Assembly (NCBI GenBank): GCA_037176885.1
Contig: JAWWNJ010000032.1
Coordinates: 1,302,001-1,366,000, forward strand
From: Favolaschia claudopus
Lineage: Eukaryota; Basidiomycota; Agaricomycetes; Agaricales; Mycenaceae
Direction: 5' to 3'
Length of the DNA: 64,000 bases
Within the stretch, counting starts at the first letter, position 1. Every line of letters starts with the position of its first letter. The position numbers and the translations under genes were made by a program. Shown one piece after another: positions 10,357 through 21,397 of the stretch. The notes below the pieces were generated by a model, which was not told where the DNA came from, made no database searches, and saw only the letters and a program-made list of their open reading frames with translations.

Positions 10357-11886
10357 ATGTTGCCAGCGCACGACCCATATTCTATCCCTTACCTTTCTAA
10401 CTCTGCGCTGAGAGAGCGTCTATGCGACATTGACGCCGAAATTGAGGAACTCCATGCTCAGCTTGCACGAGTGAGAGCGGAGCGAAAAATCATCACAGAC
10501 GCTCTGGGCTCCATCGTGTATCCGATATTGACACTTCCCGTCGAAATCACAGCGGAAATTTTTGCACAGCACGTTGACGAGCTCTTTGGACAGTGGCTTG
10601 TTCCAGTGGTCCCTTTACATAACGCGAGAAGTGCCGGTCCTCTCTTTTTGTCCCAAGTTTGCAGGGCTTGGCGATCCATCGCGATCAATATGTCTTCACT
10701 CTGGTGTGGTGTCCGAGCTTCCTACAACGGACCAACCGCTCCCGACTGGCGGAACCTCCTAGAATACTGGCTTGCCCGTGCCGGTAACCAGCCTTTGTAT
10801 TTGGATCTTGCACGCGACCCCGGCCCAGCCCTCCTTTACTCTACAGTTGCTCCATACTCTTCGCAATTGCGCGCTCTGGAATGCTGCCTGCCCACGCCTA
10901 CATCACGTCCCGTTGACACGATTCGTGGCCGTTTACCTCTCCTTCGCCAATTGACGGTTTGGTGGAGGGTCGGCGCGGAATTTGACGAGTCAGACATGAG
11001 TCTAGTCACAACATTCTCTGACGCACCAGAGCTTCGCAAAGTGGTGATCAAATACCTGCCGCTGCGATGGATCTCTATCCCGTTCGCTCAGCTCACGCAT
11101 CTCACCCTGTTGGGCCAGACCATCGCCGAGGGCATTGAGGCTCTGCATCAGAGTCCAAACCTCGAGGACATCTCCCTTGACCTCCAGGGCCCGCTCGGTG
11201 AAATTCGGCCAATACCAGTCACTCTAAACTGTGTGCGTGAGCTTCGGCTTCCAAACGACTTCGAGTGGACTGGGAGTTACCTTCCCTATCTTACGCTCCC
11301 CGGTCTGCGCTCGCTTGAAGTCATGTCGGAATACTCCAGGGAAGACGAGGTCGTGGCTCTCCGTAACTTTCTGCAACGCTCGCAGTGTACCCTGGATTCT
11401 CTATCCTTGTATTGTGATTACAGAATCGCAACGTCCGCTTTGGAGGCAATGGGGAACGTTCGCAGACTCACCATTTATAACATTGACTGGAGCACATCGC
11501 ACCTTGAACAATTTTTGGGTCGATTCACCTCTGATCTGACCTTTTTGCCAACTCTTCGGTCGCTACATCTTCTCTACTGCGAGACTACCATACCGTATGC
11601 GGAAGTGGTCGACCTGCTTTTCGCCAGATGGTATAATTCAGAGGGTGTGACGAGGCTTGAATCTTTTCGCTTCATCCGGGAAAGAGGGGAAACAGATGAC
11701 GAACCGAGCGCTGCGATACAAGCCAAGCTCCGCTGCTTGATAGACGAGGGACTCGACATTCGCATCCAAAGCTTGAATCACGTGCAAGTTTTGGTAAATC
11801 AATATGCTTGTTCTCAGGCTTGTTTCCGAATCGTTATTGACAGAGTTACAGAGAAGACTGAGTCCGTTGGGAACAATTCTCTCTGA
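10357..11886 (+). CDS. F-box domain protein 3
   Basis: Third tandem F-box paralogue. The open frame reaches back to 10159, but the homologous start is 10357 (MLPAHDPYSIPYLSNSALRERL), which matches where the other copies begin. Coiled coil, F-box (IVYPILTLPVEITAEIF; LSQVCRAWRSIAI) and LRR-like repeats (IPFAQLTHLTLLGQ) follow in the same order. The conserved end GLDIRIQ is followed by about 40 unrelated residues. The final residues NNSL and the TGA stop lie within the terminal inverted repeat of the element that begins at 11876, so that insertion set the present C-terminus. Presumed SCF adaptor. Confidence 0.82.
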   Translation: MLPAHDPYSIPYLSNSALRERLCDIDAEIEELHAQLARVRAERKIITDALGSIVYPILTLPVEITAEIFAQHVDELFGQWLVPVVPLHNARSAGPLFLSQVCRAWRSIAINMSSLWCGVRASYNGPTAPDWRNLLEYWLARAGNQPLYLDLARDPGPALLYSTVAPYSSQLRALECCLPTPTSRPVDTIRGRLPLLRQLTVWWRVGAEFDESDMSLVTTFSDAPELRKVVIKYLPLRWISIPFAQLTHLTLLGQTIAEGIEALHQSPNLEDISLDLQGPLGEIRPIPVTLNCVRELRLPNDFEWTGSYLPYLTLPGLRSLEVMSEYSREDEVVALRNFLQRSQCTLDSLSLYCDYRIATSALEAMGNVRRLTIYNIDWSTSHLEQFLGRFTSDLTFLPTLRSLHLLYCETTIPYAEVVDLLFARWYNSEGVTRLESFRFIRERGETDDEPSAAIQAKLRCLIDEGLDIRIQSLNHVQVLVNQYACSQACFRIVIDRVTEKTESVGNNSL

Positions 11887-12537
11887 GAACTCGGGTAGAA
11901 TCTCGGGTAGAATAGATGCGAGAGAAAAACCAGAGAAAACTGAGAGAAAGATGGGAGAGCTCGGGTAGAAAATTGACTCACACGCTGTCGGCGCGTCAGC
12001 TCGGAGACGCGACGCGTTTCCTTCTTACCTTTCCCTCACTATGAGTCTCCAGCAACTGCTGGCTGCATAAATCCAGTATCCTTGCTTGTCTGATATCAGT
12101 TTTAACAGCTTGACATTCTTACGCATGGCTTGCTTCAAGTTGCTTGGCGCGGCCGCTCATTGAATCGGAGGCGGCCTCCGGACTTGCTTCACTGCGGTCT
12201 CCTCGAGCTCCTCGCAGGCACTGTTTCGGAACAAAATCTTCCGTTGGTTCAGACTTGCTGGGCCGCTTTCAAGGAAATTATTTGGAACCACCCAGAAGTG
12301 CTACCAACCGAAGAAGAAATTACAAAATACAATGATGCAGCTCTGTGCCGGGTTACCCTGTAAATTAACTTCATTTATGGTCGCACGTACTACTACAAAC
12401 GCGAACCAGCTGGTTGACCAGACGGTAGACGGATATCTCCGGCAGCGCCTCGTCTCGGCCTTGATGCCGGAAAGGTTCGGGCATGCGCGGGATCAGTTGA
12501 TTAGCGGATAATTCTACGCGGTTTCTCAGAGAGAATT
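11876..12537. mobile_element. TIR element of about 0.66 kb (MITE-like)
   Basis: Ends are inverted copies: ATTCTCTCTGAGAA on the left, followed by CGGGTAGAAT, and the reverse complement of ATTCTCTCTGAGAA followed by CGCGTAGAAT on the right. The left end also carries the direct repeat CTCGGGTAGAAT. No clear target-site duplication could be defined because the flanks are similar beyond the core. The interior contains the small KDZ-associated-like frame at 12130-12363. Confidence 0.55.
12130..12363 (+). pseudogene. Possible CxC5/KDZ-associated protein fragment
   Basis: A 77-codon frame reads LVQTCWAAFKEIIWNHPEV and then LPTEEEITKYNDAALCRVT. This resembles the N-terminal helical part of cysteine-cluster proteins that accompany KDZ transposases in Agaricomycetes (from memory of the family, not searched). 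The cysteine cluster itself is absent. It sits inside the TIR element at 11876-12537 and is probably a captured or leftover piece. Confidence 0.3.
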
Positions 12538-13119
12538 CTCCCTCCCAGCGGGTTCAGACTTCTGGAGTTACAGGGTTGAATTAATTCGACGCGGATTTCT
12601 ATAGTCTGTGTTCTATAGCGTAGTTTGCTTGCCAATTCGGATTCCCGATAGCAATATTACACACCGAATATTCCAGTAGAATCATGGTCAATTTTCCCAG
12701 ACACTTAGTTCGTTTACTCTTGGCAGATTGAGGGCCGGAGTCCCCTCCTACGAGAATTGAGTGTTTGCTAAGGCGCTAGAAATGACGAAGCAGCTGCTGT
12801 CTATAGCTATGTGGTTGAGTAAACTTAAGCTGCGTCGTAATTCAAGGACTGAAAACTGCTTTGCATCTAAGTAACCACGCAAATGCAATCAACTCAAGTC
12901 AAGGAGTCCAGTTATTCCCCAGACGCGGCGGTTTTTGTGGAACTCAAGTGGATCGATAGGTTGCAAAAGATTCCGACACAATCCGGGATAGCGAAAAACT
13001 CTGCATATGCAGGAGCTTTGTTGCAACATACAAATTATTACATTTTGTGAAGGAAGAAAAATGTGTACAGAAAGGGTTCAAATTTTTTGCGTTATCGAGA
13101 GGCGCTAAGGATCAAGCTC
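12538..13119. other. Intergenic, AT-richer; 3' side of the GH7 gene
   Basis: No open frame or family resemblance is seen. The last 100-150 bp probably include the 3' UTR of the minus-strand cellobiohydrolase. Confidence 0.4.
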
Positions 13120-15490
13120 TTACTGCGCGCTGCCCTGGTTGAACGTCGAACCGATGGGCCCGAACTTGATGTTTGAGTAGATGACCTGGGCGTTGGGGCT
13201 GGCGTTCTCAACGTCGGTAGGGGCGCCGGAGCTCGGGGAGCAGGTGCCGCGGCTGGTGCGCAATATACTTAGTGGATGCATCAATAGAATAGAAGGGAAG
13301 ACTCACGTAACACCGGGAGAAGAGGCGTCCTTGGTCGGGGGGTAGGGAGCGTCGAGCCAGAGCATGTTCGCGGCATGGTCGTCCTGGAGAGGTGAAGATA
13401 TAAATGTTAGGCTGGCATTTATGTGGCAAAGAGAGCATACCCAGATGGACATGACGAGAACCATTCCAGCGCTAGCGGCCTGGGACATACCGGACAATCC
13501 ACCCTTCTGTTGGAAAGTGTTGGTGTCCTATGAAAATATTCTCAAGATCAGAAACAATGTTGATTGGGTTTGGTTTGGGGACTAACGCCGAAAGCGGTCT
13601 TTTCTGAAGATACAGTTAGTTTCAGAATGTATGAGATCAGGGACAAACATATTACTCACGAGCAGAGCAGAAGTCCTCACTGATGGAGTTTCCAGTGACG
13701 CCGGAGATGGTGCTCTGGGAGTTGGCAATCGTGACGCCGTTCTGAACGTAGAAACGCTTGATCTCGGTGATCGGGGAACCAACCCACTGAGTGACGACTG
13801 AGGGGAGAGAGAAGAGAATGAGTGAGTACGAGGAGCGGCGAAGTGGATCAAGTTCTTACCGGTGATGGGCTTGGTGGTGTCGACCGTCATGCCGGGACCG
13901 TAGAACGAGGTGTCGCCCATGCGGTAAGAGTTGAAGTCGCAGCCCGCCTGGTCGCAAGTGCCTGCAGTACTGGAAGAGGTAATGTACCAGGTTGAAGCTT
14001 CAAACAGCAAGGACGATCAAACTTACGAGTTGGGGGCGGAGCAGCTGCTTCCAGTGCAAGTGCTCTGTCCGAGAGTGCCTATGCGAATTCTAAGCAAACA
14101 ATTGAGGCTGGAATGAGCACTAGAGACATACTGCAAGGGTGCGGGGTGAAAGCAGAAGAGATGCTGTTGGCTTCCCAGACGTCCATCTCAGGGCAGCAGG
14201 ATCCTAGAAATGAGTCAGGATATTATTCAATGTACCCGCGTCAATGTTGTCACCCATGGATCCCTAATATAACATATAAGTTGAAGCTTGAGAAACGAAA
14301 GAGAGAAGAACTCACAGTGCCGGCGTTGGCTAGATATCAGGTAAAGCGCGAATCAATCTCCGCATATCAACCAAGAAGAAAACAACGCACTATCGTTGGG
14401 GCTGGGAGCCCAGCCGGCGACGTTGGCGACACCGTTGATGAACTTGATGTCGCGGGGGCACTGGGCGTCACAGTAACCGGTTCCGTACTTGGGTCCGGCC
14501 TTGTTCGCGCCGTTAGACTTGGCGACACCACCATCGGCGTCCATCTGAGAGAAGTAGAGGGCTCCGTTGAGACCGCAGGGGAGCTAAACGACGAGTCAGC
14601 GTTATGTCAATTGATAACAGATTGAGAGACACACCTGCGAGACGTCCACGTCGAAGCTTCAAGGCACAGTCAATTAACACGGCTTAATTGTCGAATTTTC
14701 CTTAGACTCACGTCTGGGTAGGGAGAAAGATGTTGAATAAGTTTGTTAGATTATCATTTGAACAATGGAAAGCGTACGAATTCTTGGTTCGCGAAGTCGA
14801 AGGTCTGGTACGCGGAGTCACCGCTCATCAAGTAGACACGGCTACCGATGTTCTTTTGCTGGCTGCCTATTCAGGGTGTGAGCAAGATGAACAGATAGTC
14901 GAACTGAAAAGACATACTGGTGACGAACTTCATCGTGAGTGCGTTTCCGCTCGTGGTAATTCCGTATGTGCCTAGATGCCATTAGCCGGAGATAGCGGAC
15001 TCAATCGAAGAAGAATTGCACCAGAGTAGTCGGCACCTGTCAAGAAGATGTTATGTCAGATGCGAACGGAGAAGAGCACCCGAGAGTGGTACTCGCCATC
15101 GAGAGCGCAGTTGGCCGCACAAGTCTCGCCGTCAGGGCAGATAGAGGCGTCCCAGGTGTTTCCTGTGCGAAACAAGAATTGAGCGACATGGGAGCAAGTT
15201 CAACTGAGATTCGAACGAACCGGTGTAGCAGTTGGTGAAGCCAGTCGCGCCTTGGTGCAACCAACGCCAGTTGGCGTCAATGACGATCGAGGCGGACTGG
15301 GATGTGCAAGAAGTTCCTGAGAGTCGTCGATCAGAGGTTCGAATTTCACCAATAGAGAGCTATGAAACATACCGCCAGTTCCCGTACATTTTGACCAAGT
15401 CAAAGTCGGGTGGGTTTCTGCCGTGTTTGTGCCAGCCAATTGACCGAGAGCGTAAGGGAGAAGAGCGGCGAGGACGAGGAAACCAGACAT
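13120..15490 (-). CDS. GH7 cellobiohydrolase (cellobiohydrolase I type), no CBM
   Basis: Secreted processive cellulase that releases cellobiose from cellulose chain ends (family GH7). The protein starts at 15490 with a signal peptide ([16 protein letters not shown]) and a mature N-terminus [19 protein letters not shown]. Further landmarks are [32 protein letters not shown], the catalytic EMDVWE (nucleophile and acid/base Glu with the helper Asp), [32 protein letters not shown], and the end [16 protein letters not shown]. There is no linker or CBM1. Splicing by eye gives 18 introns and 19 exons, all in frame. One intron is GC-AG (15037-15096), one exon is 15 nt (15022-15036) and one appears to be only 2 nt (14712-14713). 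No break is seen. It points to lignocellulose or litter decay. A TATAAA box lies about 85 bp upstream. Confidence 0.95.
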
Positions 15491-15573
15491 GTCGAATATG
15501 AGTGCCGGTAAGGGTTGTACCGCTTGGTTGAAGGGAGCTTGAGTACTGAGGATGGATGACTTTGCTCTTCCTC

Positions 15574-15579
15574 TTTATA
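15574..15579 (-). promoter_or_regulatory. TATA box of the GH7 gene
   Basis: On the minus strand TATAAA (within AGTATAAAGAGG) lies about 85 bp before the ATG at 15490, a usual fungal distance. The same tract continues with a purine-rich stretch. Confidence 0.5.
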
Positions 15580-15599
15580 CTGTCGGATTCGAATATTAC

Positions 15600-17780
15600 A
15601 GACCTCGTGAGGCAACACTTTGGTGGAGCACAAATACCGACGACATTGAACGTTCGCGAATCAACCCATAGAGGGATATTGTCGGGTCTGCAAAGGTCTG
15701 GTGGACGCCCTTTCCTCGGAAACAATTCAGAGGAATTCATTCACAGCTTCCTAGGTAACTCGACCGCCTAGTCGGGCATTGATTATCGTCAAGTATCGTA
15801 AACTTACAATGACGCCCGATTATTTTCCGCGAAACGGGAGGAGAGGCGCAGTAGCTCAAGCCGGCTTGGTCGTCAGATGTTGCAAAAAAGTCGGTCCAGA
15901 GTGGATACCGTGTTGGAATGTGAAGAAAAAAAAGCTTGCGAGGCCTAATTATGTTTTGCCGACGTTGCCGTTCGCGCTATCTTTGTGGAGCTCCAAGAGA
16001 AGGTATGCTGAATAGTTTCGTTAACGACGCCGAGATTGAGTGGAATCACCGCGGAGTGTCAAGAAGGATGACTTCAGAAAAGTCGGAAATTTCCGACGCT
16101 CCTTGTCTGACCGAAATCCTTGCTGGGTTTTCGAGTTGCAGATGACTGCAGGAAGATGTGCAGAAGGTGTCTTTCGTTTTTCTATAATTGATCCGAGACC
16201 ACATCGGGTGGAGCAGGCAAATACTCAACATCCAAAGGAAGCGGGAAAAAATATCCCTAAACCTAGCCCAACGGTGGGGATGAATGTCGGCTCGGGTTTT
16301 TCTGAAGAAAGGCAATCGTTACCTGGATATTTTCATCACTGCATCCCCACAATGAAACCACTTTGATTGACTTCACTTGCCAAAAGTAACTGCTTGGCCG
16401 AAAGTGCCGTGCTCAGTTATTTAGGTATTTTCCATCGAACAAGCGAGCCCCCGAATCGGCGAATAGTGAAAACAACGTCGCAGAATTATTCGTCGGCGTA
16501 CTACAGGGCGGTGGAATGATGTCTCCCGACTCCAATCTTCTCTTCCTCCGGCCGTTACTTGCATTGTCGTGGCAAACCACCAGCGCAGTCGCTCCGGCAG
16601 CGAACGAATGGTCCCAGAGTGTGACTCGGAATCCCCCATTATTACACCAGTTTCGTATGCTTGGCACCCCGACACCTGAAGGAGGAAACTTGTCAGCATA
16701 CACGAAGAATATCCACGTCCGACCTGAGACGCACCTTGGGCATCACCGACTCCGAATGTTCCGTGCCTTCTTGCTCCCAACTCTCCACCGTGTCCTCCTC
16801 CACATCTGCTTGATCGTCCCCAACACGCAGAGCCAATGCTTCGAGAATCGACGGATTCCTTCGCATCTGGTGGAAAAACATCGCATTGCGCCGGTAAATA
16901 TCTCGAAGCTCCTTCAGATGGACCTCTTGCGAAGATCATCTCGAGCTGGCCCTCGACTCCACCTTGGCGTCCACAGACTCCGAAGAACCAGAACAAAATG
17001 ATTCTGCTCTTCAGGGACCATGGCATCCGCGAGGTCGTGGCGACGGAGTGGATGGTCCATGTCCGTGCCAGGACCATACGTCCGTGCCAGTATGATGGCA
17101 AGGCATACGAGTCCCCGTGGGTATGACGTGGGCGTCGTTGCCGATGCGCTAGGGGTCGAGAGTGCATCCACCTCGCCCCGTCGACCTCCCCCGGTCGTAG
17201 CTTTACTCGTGTTTTGGAGGTAGACTCGGGAGGCGGCCACGGTTGACAGTTATCACAGGAGCGATAGGTTTCCGAAGTACAGTGAGGTCCCGAGCTGGTC
17301 TCCATCTAACAATGGATGAGTCACTCCCCGTTTGGGGACTCTCAGTTTGGATTTGATTCGAATTCGACTTTTTTGGATGGAGCCACGACAGCGCAGTCAG
17401 CGTTCTCTTCGATGACTGGAAGGTGAATGGCAAATGCAGAGAACACTAGTGACTACAAGGCATAGCGTTTACTAGTAAATTAACGGAGGAATTACTCAGA
17501 TTCGCGGCATACGTACTTTGAGCGAAAATATATTCTGCCTCACATCCAATCCCCTAACCGTAGCGGCGCCGGGTACAGATATGCGCTGAACGCGCCGACG
17601 CCTATACTATCTTCTATATAGTCGGGTGTAGCGTGCCTAAACCTTCACAGTCACTGAAGCCAAGCCACAAGCACTTCTTCCGTATTCTAAAAATCGGGTC
17701 TAGGTTAGAGTGCTTAGATGCGGAAATTTGAGTAGACTGGCCAGAGTCGAGGAGTAGCAAATTTCAACATACCATACTCA
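15600..17780. other. Unassigned region with minus-strand open frames
   Basis: A 294-codon minus frame covers 16421-17305. Shorter minus frames in other phases occur at 16693-16881 (acidic, DDQADVEEDTVESWEQE) and 16914-17240. The acidic and proline/serine character of the two shorter frames is protein-like and would suit an intron-containing minus-strand gene. I could not join exons convincingly and recognise no domain. Confidence 0.25.
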
Positions 17781-17855
17781 GGAATGGGCCCATTTTGCGG
17801 GACGATACAACCAGTAGCTCTAGATCGGCGGGTCGACATGGACGCGGAAGGCAAG

Positions 17856-17883
17856 TCCCGTTTTGGAAGGAGACTGCCCAAAT
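17856..17883 (+). promoter_or_regulatory. Inverted-repeat element, copy 4 (F-box gene 4)
   Basis: TCCCGTTTTGG, an 11-nt spacer, then CCAAAT, 51 bp upstream of the proposed ATG at 17934. The distance is nearly the same as for copy 1. Confidence 0.45.
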
Positions 17884-17933
17884 TTGGGAAGTCACATTGT
17901 CACGCCACACCTGCTGCTTTTCGACTGGCACTC

Positions 17934-19441
17934 ATGTCTGCGTCACAGGGCACCCCGGGCCTCCTACACAACTCCGCATTGAGGGCGCGTCTCTCCGAAA
18001 TTGACGTCGAAATCGTTGTTCTCGACGCCCAGCTTGCGCGCCTGAGAGCGGAGGCAAAAATCGTCACAGACGCCTTGAGCTTTATCGTGTATCCGATTTT
18101 GACGCTTCCCGTCGAGATAACATCTGAAATATTCATGCAATACTTGGATGGGCTCTTTGAAGGACAGTTCGGACCTCCCCGGGTCGAATTACGCACAGCG
18201 AGAACATCCGGCCCTCTCGTCCTCTCTCAAGTCTGTAGGGCGTGGCGGTCCATTGCAATTAATACTCCGCTATTATGGTGCCGTGTCTTCGCAGACTCGT
18301 TCTACGACAATTGCCCTGACTGGCGAAGACTACTCGAATGTTGGCTTCCAAGAGCAGGTAACCACCCCTTGTATCTAGGCCTTGCGGACGACCATCACTT
18401 CACCGCCCTTCATTTTCCAACAATCGCCCCCTATTCCTCTCAATGGCGTGCCTTTGAATGCTGCATTTCAACGCCTGTCACCTTTCCTATTGACACCATC
18501 CGAGGTCGCCTACCGCTCCTACGCGAATTGACGATTACATGGAGAGAGTGGGATTCTGTTGATACTGAATTTAGTACCGTAGACGCATTCTCTGTCGCGC
18601 CGGAACTTCGCAAAGTGGTCCTACGTAACTTGCCGCCGAAATGGATCCCCTTGCCGTTAGCCCAGCTCACACATATCACTCTATACGGTCAGACCATCGC
18701 CGATGCTATCGAGGTTCTGCATCAATGTCCGAACCTCGAAGAGCTTTCCATCGAACTGGATGGCGCGGAGGATGAGGTTCCGCTGGCACCCGTTATTCAC
18801 ACTCGCATCCATAAGCTTTCCTTGTGGAACGAGTGCTCGGCGACGCCCGAGATCCTTCCCTACATCACACTCCCCAATCTTCACTCTCTGGAACTTGTGA
18901 ATTGGGAAGTTTTCGATCCCGAGATAAACCTCGAAGATAGAGAGGCTTTACGCGACTTTCTCCAACGATCGCAGTGTGCAGTTGGTGTGCAGTGGACTCT
19001 ATATCGTTGCACTACTGCTACATCGATCTGGTAGACTTCGCTCTTGGGGCCGTGTGGCAAGTCAGCCAAGTCACTTTTGATCGCATTTCCTGCACTCCAA
19101 GTCGCCTTGGAGAAATCTTGGGTCGGATGACTTCCGATTCAAGATTCTTGCCGAATATGACGTCCCTACATCTTTTGGACTGTGGAACCGTGGTTCCTTA
19201 CGTTGAGGTAGCAGACATGCTTGACGCAAGACGACACAATCCGGAAGGCGTGTCGAGACTCGAATCTTTTCACTTCATCCAGGGCCGCAGGTACATAGAT
19301 GAAGAGCCGAACGCTGCGATAGAAGGCAAGCTCCGTGGGCTGATGGACGAGGGACTTGACATCCGCATTCAGGGCCGGGACCGTCGGTTCGAATATTCTG
19401 GTATTTCACGTCTTTTCTCTGTTTACTTTCTTGGTCATTGA
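17934..19441 (+). pseudogene. F-box domain protein 4, frameshifted by an 11-nt duplication
   Basis: Fourth paralogue of the F-box family. The frame is open from 17784, but the homologous start is 17934 (MSASQGTPGLLHNSALRARL). Coiled coil, F-box (IVYPILTLPVEITSEIF, LSQVCRAWRSIAI) and LRR-like repeats are intact up to LQRSQCAV. There an 11-nt unit (18975-18985, TGTGCAGTTGG) is directly followed by a near copy (TGTGCAGTGG), and the frame runs into a stop at 19034. The downstream frame carries the rest of the protein: VDSISLHYCYID, FLPNMTSLHLLDCGTVVPY and the common end LRGLMDEGLDIRIQ. Compared with the paralogues, the junction is exactly one duplicated unit too long. The rest looks undamaged, so the lesion is recent or a sequencing error. 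Confidence 0.8.
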
Positions 19442-20388
19442 TTTTGATGGGTGTACAGGAGTAATTCGAGGAGTTAACAGTCGCCTTCGTCCACTGCTTC
19501 AGTAAAGACACTAGGTCCAATTGATAGCACCTAGTCCGAGTACTACCCATATCGCTGCCTTGTCCGATAATTTCCAAAAAAAAATCATCGTGGCGCAGTT
19601 GTGACCGCCGGAACTATGCTCTCTGTGGGCTGATATTAGGACAAGTGAATGATGTGTCTGCAATTTGGAAACGGGCGTTGAAATGTCTGAGGTTAACGAT
19701 TATGAGCAGGAGCAAGTCCCGTTTTGGAAGGAGAATGCCCAAATTTAGCCGGTCACGCCATGTCACGCCTGCCTCGTCGCTCGTCCAGTCATCTCGTGCC
19801 CTCAATGGACAGGGACGACGCCATAAGCCTCTGTAATCTCCAACTCAATCCCTGGGTTAGCCTCCACGAATGTAACTCCCGAAGTTATGGTCTCAATGTC
19901 CAACGCCCCAACCTCAAAGCACTTCATGAGGAGAGAACAAGCAATTGCGCAGCCGCGACCCCAGACTTGATCATATGTCCGGATCTGAAGCTTCTTATTG
20001 GAATTGAATCGAAAAAAAAAACTACCTCTTATCGGGCTCTTCAAATTCGCACCTTTCAATTTTCTACTGCCGAAAGGATACTGAGTATACATACTGGTGT
20101 AGAGGAATCGGGAGTTTGTAGCCCATTTGTTCAAGGACAGGACTGGATTCTCACCAGCAAACACGGATTTTCCAATCACCCAGATCGAGGAGGCACGGCG
20201 AATCACGCGCCGCCTTCTTCCTCGTGGCGATTTGGCTTGATTCGTCCTGACATTCTCATCTCACCATTTCCAAGTCGTCTCACGACAGTCAGCATTCTTC
20301 CAAGTATAAAGGGTGCTCTCGGAGCATCTTTCCCCCGGCAACACTGCAGCTGACGACCACCCGGAGGGCCGAAGCAAAATTATAAGCA
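19442..20388. other. Intergenic with unassigned frames on both strands
   Basis: A plus frame (19724-20353) and a minus frame (19802-20206, with FEVGALDIETITSGVTFVEA) overlap. Neither is recognised. The minus one looks slightly more protein-like but lacks supporting exons. The upstream end holds inverted-repeat copy 5 without an F-box gene behind it. Confidence 0.25.
19717..19744 (+). promoter_or_regulatory. Inverted-repeat element, copy 5 (orphan)
   Basis: TCCCGTTTTGG, an 11-nt spacer, then CCAAAT, followed by GTCACGCCATGTCACGCC as after copies 2 and 4. No F-box gene follows, so this may mark the promoter of a lost fifth copy. Confidence 0.4.
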
Positions 20389-21163
20389 ATGACCGCCCCG
20401 AAAACTTTTCTCGAGCACGTTGGAGCTTCGCCTTCTACCGTCTCCCCTTCCGCGCGAGACTCGATACTCGTCATCATTGATGCACAGAATGAATACCTCG
20501 ACGGACTCCTCTCAATCTCCAAAGACAATATCGCCTACAGTCGCCCGAATATCCTGAAGCTGTTGCAGGTAAGCCGTTTGACCCATAGCCTTGACCTATA
20601 TTCCAATCCTCTTGAATTGCAGCGTTACCGCGCCGCCCACGCGCCCGTCGCCCACGTTGTCCATGTCGCTGGCCCGGGTAGCCCAATGTTCACTCCTGAC
20701 ACCTCCCTCGCGGAAATCTTCCCCGAGCTCGCCCCGCTGCCCGACCGCGTCGGCTCCGGCAAACAAGGCGACACCGATTTTGAGGTTCTCGTGCGCAAGC
20801 GCTTCCCCGGCGCCTTCGCCGAAACGACGCTCGACGCGTTGATCAAGCAAGCAGGGGTACGCAAGGTCGTGCTGGTGGGGTACATGGCGCATGTGTGCGT
20901 CAGTACGACGGCGAGGGAGGCGAGCCAGCGCGGGTATGATACGTTTGTGGTTGCTGATGCTGTGGGGGACCGAGATATTCCTGTGCTTGGGGGTGGAAAG
21001 TTGGGTGCGACGGGGGGAGCAGGTTACGAGCGTGAGTTTTCCGCATATGCCAGTGAATTCATTATCAATTCGAAGAAAGTGCTGATGAGAGATGCTATAG
21101 ATGGTGATGTTGGAGCTGGCGGATATCTTTGCGACAGTCGTGAAGACTGAAGATGTTCAGTAG
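20389..21163 (+). CDS. Isochorismatase-like cysteine hydrolase
   Basis: Member of the isochorismatase/nicotinamidase-like hydrolase superfamily (substrate not predictable). Exon 1 (20389-20568) carries ILVIIDAQNEY with the catalytic Asp. A 54-nt intron (20569-20622) follows, with GTAAGC...TTGCAG. Exon 2 has the catalytic Lys region (FEVLVRKRFPGAFAETTLD) and the nucleophile Cys in VGYMAHVCVSTTAREASQRG, then VVADAVGDRDIP. Near 21030 a donor GTGAGT follows GAGC. The expected C-terminal helix, LELADIFATVVKTEDVQ ending with TAG at 21163, is clearly present, but the obvious donor (phase 1) and acceptor (phase 0) do not match. The last junction is therefore unresolved: an unusual donor, a sequence error, or an alternative end at 21150. 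Likely a soluble cytosolic enzyme. Confidence 0.85.
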
Positions 21164-21397
21164 CTGTCCATTGTGAATGAGCCGAATCACAATAATTAGC
21201 AAACATTTTTTTCTTGTCTCGACCCCGTCACGGACTCGGTTTCATTCGATCTTCCCAAGAATGTCTCACTCCAGGAACCTCCAGCTTCCGAACGTCGGGC
21301 TTGCAACCAGGAGTCACATTCACATCGGGGGTTAGGACGAGTGAGACTATACCCGCCATACATAACCGGAACGCTATTGTGAAACAAAAAGTACCCC

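Noticed and set aside
16421..17305. 294-codon minus-strand frame as a gene
   Set aside because: No domain, composition rich in Arg/Trp/Cys like out-of-frame reading, and overlapping frames in other phases look equally or more protein-like; left as unassigned.
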